Assembly: GCA_022575985.1 (NCBI GenBank)
Contig: JAKSXM010000014.1
Coordinates: forward strand, 23,064,001 to 23,128,000
Source of the DNA: Anagrus nilaparvatae
Lineage: Eukaryota > Arthropoda > Insecta > Hymenoptera > Mymaridae
Direction: 5' to 3'
Length of the DNA: 64,000 nt
The notes under the pieces were generated by a model that was given only the letters and a program-made list of their open reading frames with translations, was not told the DNA's origin and searched no databases. Below, in pieces: positions 43,681 to 58,039 of this stretch; the stretch's first letter is position 1, and each line of letters starts with the position of its first letter. Made by a program: the position numbers and the translations under genes.

Positions 43681-45880
43681 GATTAAGGTAATCAGGGCTT
43701 GAAAATTCAAACAAAGAAGCACTAAGTATTTTTGCACTACATATTTTTTTAAGTATTTCTGTGTTACAATTTTTCAATATGAAAAGTATTTATTATTGCG
43801 ATTAAATTGTATGAAGTAATAAATTAACAATTTTTTATATTTTAATAAACAACATGATTCAAGATTTTCATGAAACTGTAACTTATAAATCATTCGAAAT
43901 GAGAATGCAAATAATTTTTTATCGAATTTTCAGGTAAAAAAATGTTAAAATTTTTGTTGAAATTTTTAAATTAAATAATTTTTTTGTTTATTATTAATCT
44001 ATTGGAAGAATTATAAAATTCACAAACCGTCGGAAAAACACTTTTGCACCAACTCCAATTCATTTACTTGTAACTAACAACAAATTTAAAAAAATATTCA
44101 CAAACTATTCATTTTCACAAAAAATCTCAATTAAAAAAAAAAAAATTAATAAATTTTTGCACAAAAAAGAAAATCTTCTTATCCGTCGCTAAAAAATATT
44201 TCAATATTTTCATTCCGTCGGCCAAACTCGAACATAAAAAACCAAATTAAATCAAAAACCAACACAATTTTTTCTATAATTTTTTTATACGAAAAACTAA
44301 ACAAAATAATAAGAATTAAAAAAAAAAAAATTAAAATAAATCGTCAGATCTCATTGCCGACGAAAAACAGACTGTTATAACTTGTTAAAAGTCTGCATTT
44401 GATGCTTTTTGAAAAGTAATAAAAATTTGACAGAAGTAAAAAAAAAAAAAGAAACTAAGAAGTCCCTTATATGTTTATTATATTATTATTAGCCTTGAAA
44501 ATATTTATATTTTATGTTTATTTGTAGAAATAGAAAAAAAAAAACATGAAATTGTTTGCTTCATTTAAAAATTATTGTAGGGCATTAACATTAAAATTTT
44601 TTTTTCTTATAACTCTTAAAAATTTAAGTAAGTGTGATATTACAAAAAAAAACAATTAAATACAAAGTGAAACAAATCTATTTAACGATATTTTAACTAA
44701 TATCTTTTTAAGTAAATATAAAAAAAAAAATTTTTTTTTTAGATGCCAGTTACATTAATTTTTTTTTTGTTTTTAAGAAGAAGAAAAAAAGTGTTTATAA
44801 TATACAAACTATAAAATTTAAAGAATTTAAGAAAAAAAAAAGGCTTTTTTTATAATCCTAAAATTTTATAATGTTATAAAAATGTACTATCTTAATTTTA
44901 TTTTTATAACAGGGCATTATAATATAGTGCATATTATCAGAACCAAAAACACTGGGAATACATTAAATTGCACTTAAAATTTTAAAAAACTTTGCTAATA
45001 TAAAAGTTTTTTTATTTTTATTTATCTAAGCAGTTTTATGTGTATTAAAATTAGTTAATTTATACTGATACATACAGTTTACAGTCCAATGTTAATTTAT
45101 AATTTTTAGATAAATAAAAATAGATCCAGAATTATGAATTTTTAGTTAGACTTTTAAGTTTTTGCAATTTTTTAATTTTAACCTAATAATATTTTTTATC
45201 ACTATTATCCATGTTTAGAACAAAAATAATAATTTTTTTTAATACCAAAGATATATAATATGAATAAATATTCAAAATTTTAGACTAATAATTCCGGAAT
45301 TTTAAGTCCACTGTAATAAAACCATAGCATAAACTGTTTTTCAATTTCTAAAATAGGATTCAATAATAATTTTGAAACATTAGTTCAAAGAACCTTAAAT
45401 TTAGCTTCAAAATTATAAAAAATTGTGAATTTTCATGAAGGAAAAATTTATGGGAAATATTGATCATTAAAAAATTTGATTAAGACTTTCTAAATTATTT
45501 TTAGAGGCCAAAAAAATACCTTCATTTTTCTATTCTAGATATTTCCTATTAAAATTTTGGATGTGGATAAACTTGCTGGTTTCATGGTTATTAAAACAAA
45601 ACCATTTAAAAATATGTATAGAAATAAATTTTCTGCAGTCATAATAAGCAAAAAAAAAAATATATATTTTTCTTCAGAAAATTCATATAAAAATTTATTT
45701 ATGACTTTATTGCATGACTAATATAATAAGAAATGAAATCATAACTTTATTTTTTCCAATTTTCTTTATATTATTTTCTACAATAAATTCATTTCATTAA
45801 TAATAATCTCAACAAATCTCTAGGGATGATATATAAGAGAAAAGCTAATTTTTTTTCTGTTCAATAATATGCTAGACAAT
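43681..45880. other. Gene-free AT-rich region
   Basis: Low-complexity AT sequence; no gene, RNA or clear repeat structure. Confidence 0.4.
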
Positions 45881-46260
45881 ATAAAAGCAAATCGTCTTTC
45901 CAATCGTGACGTCATTAAATTCAAAGATATATAATAATAATAATAATAAGGAGAATCGTCGACGCGACAAGAAACTCGGCGCCTATATATATATTTATTT
46001 CTCTCTCTTTGGCAAAAATCTTTTTCGATTCGCAACACGAAGCAAGAATATCATGAAACTTTCTCGTTTCCGATTCGTTCGATTCAATATACGTAAATGA
46101 AAGGCGGATCAAAAACCATTATAACCCTTCGAGAAAATTAAACCAAAGAGAGCGAGAGAATATATCGCCTCGTTTGATCAAAATATTATATTAACCTGAG
46201 AGACTTAACTTTAAAAAAAATAATGATAATGAAGTCTCTCTTTCTTTAAGACCGGTCGAT
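45881..46260. other. Less AT-rich island near 46 kb
   Basis: Sequence with 'gagaatcgtcgacgcgac', 'ggcgcctatatatatat' and 'ttccgattcgttcgattc' stands out from its surroundings. Several short ORFs overlap on both strands, which argues against any one of them. A TATA-like run at 45983-45997 could belong to a promoter. Confidence 0.3.
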
Positions 46261-46682
46261 TTTAAAAATATAAATTGCCTGAGAATGTGCAAAAGGTAAA
46301 AAAAAAATATATATAATTGGTAACATGCGTGGCACGTCGTTGATACTTTCTTGTATTATAGACTCTTTTATTTTTTATAGGGGTTTGTACGTATACGTTT
46401 TTGTTACTTTTTATATACGTTGATGGAATATTTTGACAGAAAAATTCAAGCACGGTTATAAGGTGATAAAAAATTTTGAAATATGAAAAACCTGTCGAAG
46501 TAAACGTGCTAAAGTAAACCCTCCTTCTATTAAATGTATAAAATATATTGATGTGAAAAAAACTTGATACTTTATTTAAAAAAATTACTTTTATGCAATT
46601 TATTATTCCAGGAGAAAAGAAATTTTCGTTTATAAAAACTACAAGTTTTTTACTATAGCTGGTTTTAGTCGTCTTTTCATGC

Positions 46683-46830
46683 ACTGAAAAAAATCCACTT
46701 GCTGCGAAAAATCCATTAGTGGAACTACGCTTGTAACTAACGGAATCCTGTTAGTGGAATTTTTTTTTTGCTCAGATAATTACAAATGTCTTCAAAAGTA
46801 AAGAAAATTAAAAATTTTTTGGCTCGCCTT
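46683..46830. mobile_element. Partial CACTGAAAAAA-ended MITE
   Basis: It starts GCACTGAAAAAAATCCACTT and includes 'gtggaattttttttttgctc' and 'attacaaatgtcttcaaaagt', which match the 62937-63253 element. The far end is missing or too diverged to see. Confidence 0.5.
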
Positions 46831-47089
46831 ACAATCTACAACTACACAATCCATGAACAGAAAACTAAAGATTAGACCAAATGGCCCTTAAATTGATAAA
46901 CTGCAATTTAGGTAATGTTTTGTGGTCAATTCTCGTGTATTATTAATTGTCTTCGTCAGGTCTTCGCCAAACGCGTAGCGCTCGAAAAATACATGCGTTT
47001 AGGCCCCTGATAAGAAAATTTTTTAATTATTATTTCTATTTTTATTTCTAAGCTCATAAAAATTATTATTTTAACATGGAACATGTTTA
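46831..47089. repeat. Family-1 remnant
   Basis: 'aaactgcaatttaggtaatg' at about 46901 and a 'cgccaaacgcgtagcgctcg' palindrome at about 46967 resemble the edges of the family-1 repeat. Confidence 0.4.
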
Positions 47090-47345
47090 TAGGGAGTGGG
47101 TACCCAGAAAATCTGAAACTTAAGGAGTTGTGGTCAAGAGACTTGGAATAATTTCGATGTTGGGGCTTGGATTACCCGGGATCTAGACTAATTTAGGACC
47201 TAAATTTTAGGTTTATGGACTTAGGATAATTTAGGGTCTTTTATAATTTTGGTTCTAATAATCAGAGAGTATATGTTAAAAATGTTAAAAGTAAACATGT
47301 TCCATGCTCGTTGATTGTGTGAACGCACACAAGTTTTTTGGAATA
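47090..47345. repeat. Dispersed repeat related to 5.1-5.5 kb
   Basis: Phrases such as 'gtaaacatgttccatgc' and 'ttgattgtgtgaacgcacac', after 'ggataatttagg' units, match 5097-5510 in order. Confidence 0.5.
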
Positions 47346-50300
47346 GTAAGACTTGCTTTATTCTAATAATTTTTAATGGCAGCTGCAGTAAATGATAAAG
47401 GTGGGAGGGTCAAAAGGGCCAATTTACCCCCCTCAATGGTTATTTTATCTTTTTAAACTAATTTTACGTTACATAATTAACAAAAAGCACCAGTTTGATT
47501 CCCATCCCCAAAAAAAATTTTAAGGACCTTTTTTTAACGAATTTTTTGTAATTTGTTTACAAATGACCTCCGCAAAAAATTTTCTTGATCCTTCACCGCA
47601 GCTAATGCATGTTTTTTTATTTTTTTGTTTCAAAAGTTTGCAATTTATAAAAATACTTTAATAAGCATTAGTCTCAAAATTAAAGATCACGTCAGACTTA
47701 TAATAGCAAACAATATAAACAAAATAGTGATAAACTAAGAGAAATGAACATATAATGTAATAATATAAGTGGGTAGTTAAGAAAATACAATTTTATGATA
47801 CAAAACTTCTCTCATCTGGTATCAACTCAGGAAATAGCCACTCCCTATATAAACATGAAAATGTTTCCCTTTGGTACTGTACAAGAGAAGCTTTTATCTC
47901 CCAGGTAACTAATCTCTTTATCTTCTTTATAATAATAAAAGAAAGGAAAGGCAAAAAAAAAACATGTTATATTCCTCCAGGACATATAGACTTGTTTATG
48001 TCTTTGAAACGAGAGAAGAGTAATCGAAATCCTATATAAATTTTTATAAACTCTTATACTTGAAACAAGGCATTAAAAAATACAAACAAGTATCTTCAGG
48101 GGTCAATTTAAAAATTTACATTATATATATATTATTATCATGTAATTTAAGATACTTTTTATCTTTTGAAAAATAAATTTTATACTTGATCGTGTGAAAT
48201 TTTATTTTCAGAAAATTAAATAAATTCAATGTTGCAATATAACACAATTTTTTATGAATCCTGAATTTCATGTTTATAATTAATCGTTTTTTTTTTCTTC
48301 TGCTTCAAGTACCTTTTTTTAAAGATTCAACAAAAATACTTTTATGTAATAAATTTATTTATACTTTTTTTGGGGACTTTTATTACTTTAAAAAATTATT
48401 ATTATGAACGTGATGACGATGATTATGATAATGACGTATTATTGTGAAAATAAATAAATTTGTCTTATAAATAACGTAATTTTTGAATTGTTATTTATGA
48501 GTTTGACATTTTTTAGAGGCTGGTACCTTTGTGTATTTAAGGGTAGGTAAAATACATTTTTTTTGTTACATTTTTAGATTGGAATTTTTGGACTTTTGAA
48601 TAAATAATAACGTTTTCTTACTTTTACATTAGAAAATTTATGTATTGGAAATAAATTTTTAACAATTAATTGTTAACTAAAAAAAGTTTTTAAAATATAA
48701 ATTACCGTTCAACCGTAAGTAAGTAGAAACTTTTCTCTGAATAGCTTTTAGAGTTTCAAGAGAGCTTTTTTTTGTAGTATAAAAAATTCTATTTTACAGT
48801 AAAAAGTACAGAAAAAAAAAGTTGGCTCATTTTATCTAAGAAAAAAAATGTACAAAAAAAAGGAAGATACGAGGCTCGTAAAAAAAAAGGAGAAGCTTTT
48901 CTTATATAAAATCCCTAAGGAAAAATATATCAAATTAAAGTTATATTTCTTTTTTTTTTTTGAATTTCTTATATAACTTTTTTTAGCCAATATATAAATT
49001 TTTTTTTTAATTTAAATTATTTATTCTGACACGTATTACATTAGGAAACAGAAATGAAAATTTTATAAATTTTTTTTTCTTACTTTTACAAGATAAAAAA
49101 GTTCATAAATAGAAATTGAATTCAAAATCGTCGTTAAAAATATTTCTCTTTTTTTTTCTGTGTATTAAAACTACTTTGATGTATCTCATTTTCAACTTTT
49201 TTTTTGTCGCCTTTTTTTTTACCGTTATCTTTTTTTTTTTTTTTACTTTGAAATGTTATATATTTAAATGAAAAAAAATTTATATTTTATGATTTTATAT
49301 TATCAAGTTAAAATAAATTTTTTATATGCATAAAATATTGAAATTTAAAATATAAAGTTAAATTGATAATAAATTTGAATTTAAGGTAACATTAATATTG
49401 GCTTTTATCTTTTTCTTTTTAACTTTCGACATTAAGAAAATAAAATTGCATTAACGAGACTGGGCTGCAAAAATAATCTGATCCAAGAACTAAGTTATGC
49501 CTTTTAAAAAATTTTTGGGTTCTTAAAATGAAATTTTGGATAGTTTTTGGTTTTTAAAATATTTGTTTTGAAGGATTTTTCAATCTTGTGGGTGGTTTTT
49601 AATTTTAAGCTCTTATAATTTGCTAACTTGCAAAATGTGTTTTTGGAAATGTTCAGAATCGTATTTTTGTTATAATTTTTTTTCACATAACTTCTCAACT
49701 AAGCACTGACGAAGGAGAAAACTCTTCTTGAATGCAAAGAATCTTAAAAAGTTTTAAAATTGTAACTCTTGTCCTGTTCGGTCAAAATGTACCAAAATTT
49801 TAGCAAATATTTAAAAATAACTAACAGCAGGCTTGAGAAATTATTAGGGTAAGCCATTTTGATTACGGGTGTAACGATTTTTATAGGGGTATAGTTTTGT
49901 GTAATTTAGTGATTCGGAATCCTGGCACGTATCTGAAGAAAAAGTTCATATAATCCGATTTTTGCTAACAAGAAGAGAAAAATATATTGTAAAAATATAA
50001 ATTTTTTTTTCCTAAATTGTCAAGTTACTAAAATATTTTTATTTGGTCACTAAATTGCAGAAATTTAACGGAAACGATTTCCTAATAAATGTCATAGGAT
50101 TTTTTCCTATTTTTTAAAAGGAATTTGTTCAAAAACTGATCCAAAAATGAGGGGTGTAGGGGATAAAATATTTCAGCTTTAAAAGATTTAAAAAAAATTC
50201 AGCTCTTGTTGGTATATAATTAAAATATTAACATGTTTCATGTTTTTCGCTTGACAGTTGGGGGTTTACAAATCAATGAACGCAGTTTTTGACTATGGGT

Positions 50301-52755
50301 CTGTCATTAAATTTTTATTACTTAAATGCTAAAAAAAAATTATTATTTTTTTCTTTCAATTACATTTTTAAAAAAATGTAAATTGAATTTCAAAAAAGCA
50401 ATATTTGGTTTCTTGTTTAATCTTTTCATATATCTAAATGCAAAATTCAATTTTATTTTTTATCTCTATAATACAGCATACAAATTTTTTTTTACATTCA
50501 CTGCATAACAAGAGTAACACGAAGAAAAAAAAATATTTGAAATCATAAACATGTCAAATATTCTTCTATGCTCTCTATATCTACAGAATATAACCCAGCA
50601 AAAGCAAAAACTCCATTTTCTCTGCAACAGTAGTAGTATATTATACCCTTAAAAAAAAACTCAATATATAAAATTAACATATAAAGATACCTAAAATAAA
50701 AAAAAAAAAGGAAAATTTATATGGTCGTATCAACAAGAACGATGCTATTTGTAAGCAGTATTCTGATAAGCTTAGTTTATATACGAGTATCATGTTTTTG
50801 TTACCCACACAGTAAAAATAAAATGGCGTAATGGTATTATATATTATATACATGAGGGTTGATAAATCGAAGCTTTTCAACCCTCAAGGGAATAACAGTA
50901 AATGCACATTTCGAATAAAATAAGAGAAGATAACATTGCACGATATTTGTCCGGAAATTCCATCGAAATATCATCTGCAAAAATCTCCCTCTTTCAACCC
51001 TTTTTTTGTGTGCCTTATTTAACTAAAAAATAAAATACATCCCTCTTTAATTTAAGCTTTTAGAAATTTTCTATAGCACAAGAGTATAAAATACAAGCCC
51101 CCTGTATTTAATTTACTGAATAATTGGAATCAAGCTTGGTTCATTTTCTGTGTTTTATGCATATATATACACACATCTAATACTGTATAAACTTTAATTC
51201 CATAGAGTAAAGCTGAAAATGCCCTATAGAGGAGATTTGTTGTTCTACCTCCATCGTAAAAACAAACATTGTAGTATAATCGTGACTTAAACCCTCCGGG
51301 AAAGGTTTTGATATATTACATAAGGATATTCTGTACAAGTTTAAGTCTGTATTTGTTATTATGGAATGTTTATACCACACACACACACACCTACACGTCT
51401 TATAACTTGTATGGTTTTCCGGGTTTTAACAAATTATATTATGTAATATGAAAGTTACAAGCCCTTGTTAGGATAAGTCTATGTATGAATAAAAGGATTT
51501 TAAACTTGTATTGTGTTAGGTAATTTTAAGTGGAGAGTGTACTTAACGGTAATAATAATTTTGAGAATAGTGGTTTCAAAAATAAAATTATTTTTAAACT
51601 TTTTATTTTATATTTTTACTTAATTATTTCTGATATTTTTAAAATTTTCTAGTAAAAAAAATACTTAAAAGCAACTGCATTAACGAGATACTTTGGGAAA
51701 TTATAGAAAATTCATTTTTTTACGAAAATTATGGATATTTTTGAAATAATGTGCAAAAAAATGCTGCATGTATAAAAAGTATAAACTACTCTAGAAACTC
51801 TAACTCTATTTTCGGATTCTTTATTAATGTTCCCTTTTTCAGGCAGATTTTAAAACATTTCTAAAAGCCTGGACAAAATAGTAATATCACATTTTTTTTA
51901 AATTAATTATAAATTTTATTGTTTTATATTTTTTTTTATACAGCACTAAAGAAGTTTCTAAAATTCTTCGAAGAGGACGGCTTTAGTAAGAGTTTACAAG
52001 GAATTTGAAAAGTGTATCAGATATTCACGCAATTCTCATCTGGTGACAGAAAATGGGCCCTAGAAAGTCTGCCGAGAATCTGCCTAGAGCCCAGAAATTC
52101 TGGCCAGAATCTGCACCAAAAATTTCGAAATCCTAGAAATTCTGTTTCTTTGTTTAGTAGGGTTATAATATTTGTTGCGTTATAGTAATGACCTGAGAAC
52201 CGTTTAACATTTTATAGCTCAATTAAAATTTTTATTTACATGCTCTTCTTTTATTTTTAGGTTTAAAAAAAAAGTTTTAAAGAAATAACTTTCAATTTCA
52301 TAACTAGAAAAATACCTGAATTTTTAAATGGTTACAAGGTTAATACCTGCCTTAGTTATAAAAATTTTTTGTCAAATATATTAGTTTAAAGAACTGAAAT
52401 AATATTCATTCAAAAATTAATCTGCTATTTAGGTTTTTCTGCTTGAAACTTGCCTACAATTTTTGAAAATTCAATTGAATTTCATTTAAACCAATGTAGA
52501 TAAAAATTTTTCCTTAAATTTTGACTAAAAATTTAAGTAAATGGCTTAAAATTTAAACAAAATTCAAGCATAGCAATTCGACAGTTTATTATAAATTAAT
52601 TATTCATTAGCAAGAACAGATGTTAGATTTGAAATTCATAAGTTTTCTTTTTTATTAACATTTATTATAAGTTTATGAGGATAAAATAAAAATAAAATCA
52701 GAAATCTAATCTTAAAATATTTATAAATTTAAAAATAAAAATTTTAATTTGCAAA
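47346..52755. other. Gene-free region with an island at 51.1-51.4 kb
   Basis: Mostly AT-rich, low-complexity sequence. The stretch 51150-51420 is less AT-rich, with a (CA)n tract at about 51377-51391 and a 69-codon minus-strand ORF (51177-51386) that I cannot support as a gene. Confidence 0.35.
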
Positions 52756-54176
52756 TACCGTATAGGAGCCAGTTTTCGATCAGAAGTCACTTTCTTATAC
52801 CTAGCTGAATCTTTATTTGTTGAAAAATATACTTTAAAATTAATAATTCAAGTTAAATATTGTTGCATTTGATCAGGGAAATCCTATATTTTATTATCCC
52901 AATTAAAAAAATATCAAATTTATTGATGGGTAATTAATAATTTACATTTATTACAAGTGTGCAAGGTAAGGTAATTTCGATAATGCAAATTCTATTTTTG
53001 ATAATAGTATCATTTTGATCGAATTAATTTTCGATAATTTGAAAATCGTTAAAACTAAGTTTAAATAGCGCGAGTTTTAATAGAATTCTTATAGGTATAA
53101 CTATACCTATTTCTTAACTCCCTTTTCACTTCTTTTTTCTTGTTTTTTTAATATAAAATACCTATAATAAGAATAAAATATAGTAAACAGCAGATGAACT
53201 ACACACTTGTATAATCATGTATTTTAAACATTTATTTATTAAAATTTACTTTTTAATTTTAATTAACGAAAGATAATAGTTGATAATTTTGTTTTTAAAA
53301 CTTAAGGAAACAAAATAGACCCCCTGTTTACGCAACCCGCCGTTTCAATAACGTTCGCGCGAGACATTTTTATCAACAACACGCATTTGTTTAACTCTTT
53401 ATTTATTTGTGTATTTAAAAAAAAAAAGCATTAATTTTATGAAACAAGTGTTAGAATATAATTTTTATACATTTTTAATATTAAAATAAAGATTTTTTTC
53501 GAATTTTAAAGTGTTTCTACGTATTTTTTATAAAAATCAAAGCATTTACGAGCATTTATTGTGTTATGAACAAAGTGATACATAAGTATATAAGTACTTT
53601 AAATTGTGTTTATGTGTGTTAGTTTATTAAATATTCTATTAATTATTATAAAATATAGTATAAATAATGTAATTATGACAAATTTAGTGTATTATTATTA
53701 AATAAATATCGTTTAAATTAAAAAAAGTGTAATTAAATTGAAAATATCGAAAATACCCATACGTGTAAAAAAGTTCGGATTCGATTATCGATATACCTAT
53801 TTAAAATAAATTTGCAATAAATAAGTGAATATAACCCTTTCCCTACATTTATTAAAGCATCACAACGTAATTAAAAGCATTTTTAGTATTCGGCATAGAG
53901 TAGGTATCCCTAAAACTCGATTTTAATAACACACGAGATTTGGTGAAAACGATGAGAAAAATCTCCTAAGGTTGTACAAGAGAACATTTTTCTTATTTTT
54001 TTTATTAATTAAAATTGTTTTTTAACATCGGTAAGGTAGAAATAAAATCTTTAGGGTTTATAGTTTCATAATAAAACTCGGTTTTAGATAAATTATGCAT
54101 ACTTTTTTATATAAACGCTAATTTGTGTGTATTTGATCGAAATTCAATACGTTCGAAAATTGGCTCCTATACGGTA
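52756..54176. mobile_element. 1.4-kb mariner-like non-autonomous element
   Basis: CCGTATAGGAGCCAGTTTTC at 52758 matches the reverse complement of the right end (CCGTATAGGAGCCAATTTTC) ending at 54174; the 24-bp terminal repeats differ at two positions. Each end is flanked by TA, the target of Tc1/mariner elements. The interior has no transposase ORF, so it would need an enzyme in trans. It contains a 'aggtataactatacct' palindrome near 53095 and a 'cgttcgcgcgag' GC spot. Confidence 0.65.
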
Positions 54177-54449
54177 TATTAACATTTTTTAATTTAATTT
54201 CCAAAATCATAAAATTTTTAAACATGTTTATTATTGCATATTTAAAACTTAAACAAAATTCATGAATTTTTTTTTTTTTACAGAAAATTACGTTACATAA
54301 GCTCATGTGTAATTAAATACAGAATTTATATGAAAAATTATTAAAAATAAATATTCTACTTTATATTAAACGATGGAAAAAAATAATCTTATGTGGATCA
54401 GGATCCTTTTTTAGTTACCAAAAAACGAACATTCGAATAAATTTTTTTC

Positions 54450-54830
54450 TGCCCCACCTTTCACCCCCTCTCACTTACATCGACTGTAGACATTCTCCCC
54501 CTATTATAATTTATAAATTCCAAAGAGCACAAGAGTGGGACGTTCCTATAAAAAAAAAGAAAAAAACAAAAGAAAGGTGAGCCGTTGTGCAAGAAGTACA
54601 GAAATACGCATGCGTGCCTAGCGGTCGCCGTAGTAACCGAAGAAAGAAATCGATGGTAGACTGTGAGAAACAAGAAAGAGGTGGTTTGCCATTCTCTTAT
54701 GTTATGTGCTACTCCCCCTATCTTGAAGGTTTTGCTCAAGGAGAAAAATGGAATTTTGGAAATAAAGAGATTCTCAGGTGGTACGTGGCAATATTTTTTG
54801 GAAGAAACTCTTAAATTTCATCATTAATTA
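54450..54830. promoter_or_regulatory. GC-richer island with ACGCATGCGT and X-box-like motif
   Basis: ACGCATGCGT at 54606-54615 resembles the NRF-1/Ewg site. GTCGCCGTAGTAAC at 54624-54637 is close to the RFX X-box (GTNRCC-NN-RGYAAC). Overlapping ORFs occur on both strands (92 codons minus, 75 codons plus); neither is recognised. A host promoter or first exon is possible. Confidence 0.35.
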
Positions 54831-55959
54831 ACTGTAAATTGATCTTTAAAATTATTTTGAAAAGAAAAGTCAGAAAAAATTAAATATATTTTGTTTTCAA
54901 CAATTCATTGCAAAATTAGCCCAAATTTAAGCAAAATCGAATTATGAACGCCGAAAAACTTTAAAATTTTGAAAATGACCCAAACGTTTCTGATGTATTT
55001 TGAGTTACAAAATTCAAATTTACCATCTCCGAACATTTCAGGAAACAGCAAATAAATTGTTTATTAATTTTTTTAATAAAAATCAAGTGCGACACCGTGT
55101 TTCATGTATATTTTTATATTCTAAATACTAATTTGAAGTTTGATATCAAACTTCAGTGAATCAATTGCCAACAGTTTTGGGTCAAACTAGAACCCGGATT
55201 CGAATTTAATGGGCCAAAAAACTTTAAAAGTTAGTTATTTTTATCGAAAAAAATTTAGTTACGAAGTACATTGCTGGCAGCAGGACTACCTCTCATAAAA
55301 AAAACACCATAGAATGGCAAAATTTTACCAACAATAATACCGAAATAAATTTTATTCAATTGATTTTATTTTTTAGCAAATTTAAATAAAATTACTAAAT
55401 AATGTTTTAACTTATGATTTCCCAGCTTGCGAAAATGTACGTATAGGACTTGCAGTAAACACATAGTAGTCATTTTTTGACTCCAGTAAGTTATGAATTA
55501 ATGCAATGCTTATATTTAGCAGTAAATTATAATTTAGGGTATACCTTGGGTAGAAAATTAATTAGTTTTTGAATTACTAAAAATGTAAAGGATCTTAGTC
55601 CCAGTATAAAAAAAATTATAAAGTTCTATGTATATATGTATAGTATACAGATCATTCAAGAATATGAAAACTGCAAAGAAAAATATTTTTCTCAACTATA
55701 ATATTTATCAGCTCTTAGAAAATGGGCCCTTGGTCTTCAAAATAGGTAAGTTTTAGGGTATAATATTTTACTTGATGGGACAAATTGCCCCTTTAGGGCA
55801 AAGTGGGCAAATAGGGGTAAAATAAAATCTTGATGTAAAAGATGATTTCCAGAGATAAAAATGGATTCTAGAGTTACAAAGTGGATTCCTTAAACCAACC
55901 TATTATACACTGCCCTTTAATAGCTTTTGAGCCAGTAACATTAAAAAATGTGATGATTT
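54831..55959. other. Gene-free AT-rich region
   Basis: No gene seen. A 'tgcccctttagggcaaa' palindrome lies near 55787. Confidence 0.35.
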
Positions 55960-56680
55960 ATTACCGCTTATATATGGTTACAACGAGCTTTTCCAGCCTA
56001 ATTAACTTGCAATAGAAAAACAATTTTCCGAACAACTTTAAACTAGTTGGTATGTGCCTAGATATACCATAAATTTAAAAAAATCCATAGATAGAAAATG
56101 CAGGAAGACCAGATACTTTTGCAAATTTTCCGAAGGGAAAAAAGTCATTCATTTTTGGTCAGCTCTTAAATAAGCAAAGCATTTCTATTAAAATATAACG
56201 ATACAGCAAAAAAGGCTTATATTTGAATGTATTAAAAAAATATATATATAATTGTTCAAACCTCGGTTCAAACAAAAAATAATTTAAACTTATAATAAAA
56301 AACTACCATCCGTTCAATATGAGCCATAGTAAAATACTTTAGCTTAATTATTTAAACAATTATCAATCTAAAGGGCTCATTTTTTTCGTTTTCCAAATTA
56401 AAATCCGACGAAAATGTTTAAAAAAATATTTATTTATTCAATACCAGCTAATTGCTTATAAATTTTTCATAAAAAGTTTATTAGCAAAAGTTAGCTGATT
56501 TTCCTGCATTTCCTATCCATGCTACTCGGTTGGCATTTGATTTCCAATGGATTTTTTTTTCAATTATAGCATATCTAGGCACATGCCGAACAGTTTCAAA
56601 TTGTTCCGAAAATCGTTTTCCTAATACAAATTAATTAAGCTGGAAAAGATTTATTAGTAACCACATAATTTGATCGACAT
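55960..56680. mobile_element. Foldback element with ~230-bp arms
   Basis: The left arm ('gcttttccagcctaattaac', 'tgtgcctagatataccata', 'gaaaatgcaggaaga') pairs with the right arm ('ttaattaagctggaaaaga', 'tatctaggcacatgcc', 'cctgcatttcctatcc'). The axis is near 56320. It is non-coding. Confidence 0.65.
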
Positions 56681-56780
56681 CTGTAACGGGCCCAGAAAAA
56701 TATCTTGGGGGTGGCGAACTATAGATAAATTTTATGAACACAACTAAAATTGACCAACTTAATTTATTCGTAACTCTTTT

Positions 56781-56890
56781 CAGAACCTGTGGCTAAAAAA
56801 ACCAAAATGCAAAGGTGAGTATGTTTTGGCTATCTTCGAACAAAAATTCAGCTGTCATATATACACGAAATTTTTACCATAACTATCCCC
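56781..56890. repeat. Partial copy of the 2.4-3.3 kb foldback family
   Basis: 'gtgagtatgttttggctatc', 'aaattcagctgtcata' and 'accataactatccc' match 3225-3310 in order. Only one end is preserved. Confidence 0.6.
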
Positions 56891-58039
56891 TCAACGATAC
56901 ATCGGTTTCTAAAATTATCTTTACAAGTTTTTTTAAGAATCAATATATTCAAGTGTCCTAAAATACAATAGCGCTAAATAATTCTGTGCGGAATCCTTGT
57001 AAACTACGTTAAAATACTACAAAACTTGTATGGAAACTATACAATACATATGGTAAGTCTTTGCGCTTAAGTGGTTACTCTTTCCAGAAATCTACGTTAC
57101 CGCCATTCAGTGTTAAACTTAAAAAGTAAACCCGTTGTAGATAAAGTAGAAAAAATAAAATTCAAAAACCTTAAGTTGATACTGTAACATAATTTTTAAA
57201 CTTACACATAAAATTTTTTAAATAATTAATAAAAAAATAAATTAGTAATAACACAAGTATTTTCATGTTTTATACTAAATTATATATCGTCGTTAATTGC
57301 CATATGTATTTGTATAATTCATAAAATAAAGTTAAAAGAGAAAACTTATTACTAATGTCTCATAAGTTACTTTTTATTCTTAAAAATTTATGAACAATAA
57401 ACACTGTTAAATGTGTACGATAAAGTTTGTTTACGTTTGAGTTAAAGACATCGTTAATTTATAATATTGTATTAATATAAATATTTTATATTTATTTTTT
57501 TTAAATGTTTTAAAATTTTTATTGCACAGTAAATTCTCACAAATTGATTAATTAATTTTCTTCTCTACCGATTGAAGTTATATTGCTATTTATCAGAGGC
57601 GGATTAGAAATTTTTTTGAGGGGGTCATTTGAGTATAGTGGTCATTTGGAATCAAATTACAAAAAATTGCTAAAAAAAGATCTTCAAAATTTTTTTGGGC
57701 GGCTGAAACTCAACTACTGTATTTATACACACTCGATGTATTTAAAAATTTTTTTAATTAATATGATAAACAAAATTCAAAAAATACAAAATAAATTTAA
57801 AAAAAATTTTTTTTAATCTTAGTGCAAGAATTAAAAATGCTGTATTGGCGAAAAAAATTGATTTGAAGCTTTACTATTTAAACAGCTTTAAAAAAAGTTG
57901 AAAAAAACTCAAATTCGTAGCATAAAATAAAAAATTACTTTAAAAAAAACTATAAAATCATCCTTGCAAATATAATTTATCTTTACAAAGAGTACAACGC
58001 CCGATAAAAAGTATATATATTTTCAATTGGATGAAATTC
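56891..58039. other. Gene-free AT-rich region
   Basis: No supported gene; the 77-codon ORF at 57583-57816 is K/N/F-rich toward its end and unrecognised. Confidence 0.35.

Noticed and set aside
46262..46684. 140-codon ORF on the minus strand
   Set aside because: The product is F/I/Y/N-rich without motifs, ends at a MITE border, and lies in AT-rich sequence where long chance frames are expected. No promoter or homologue is recognised.
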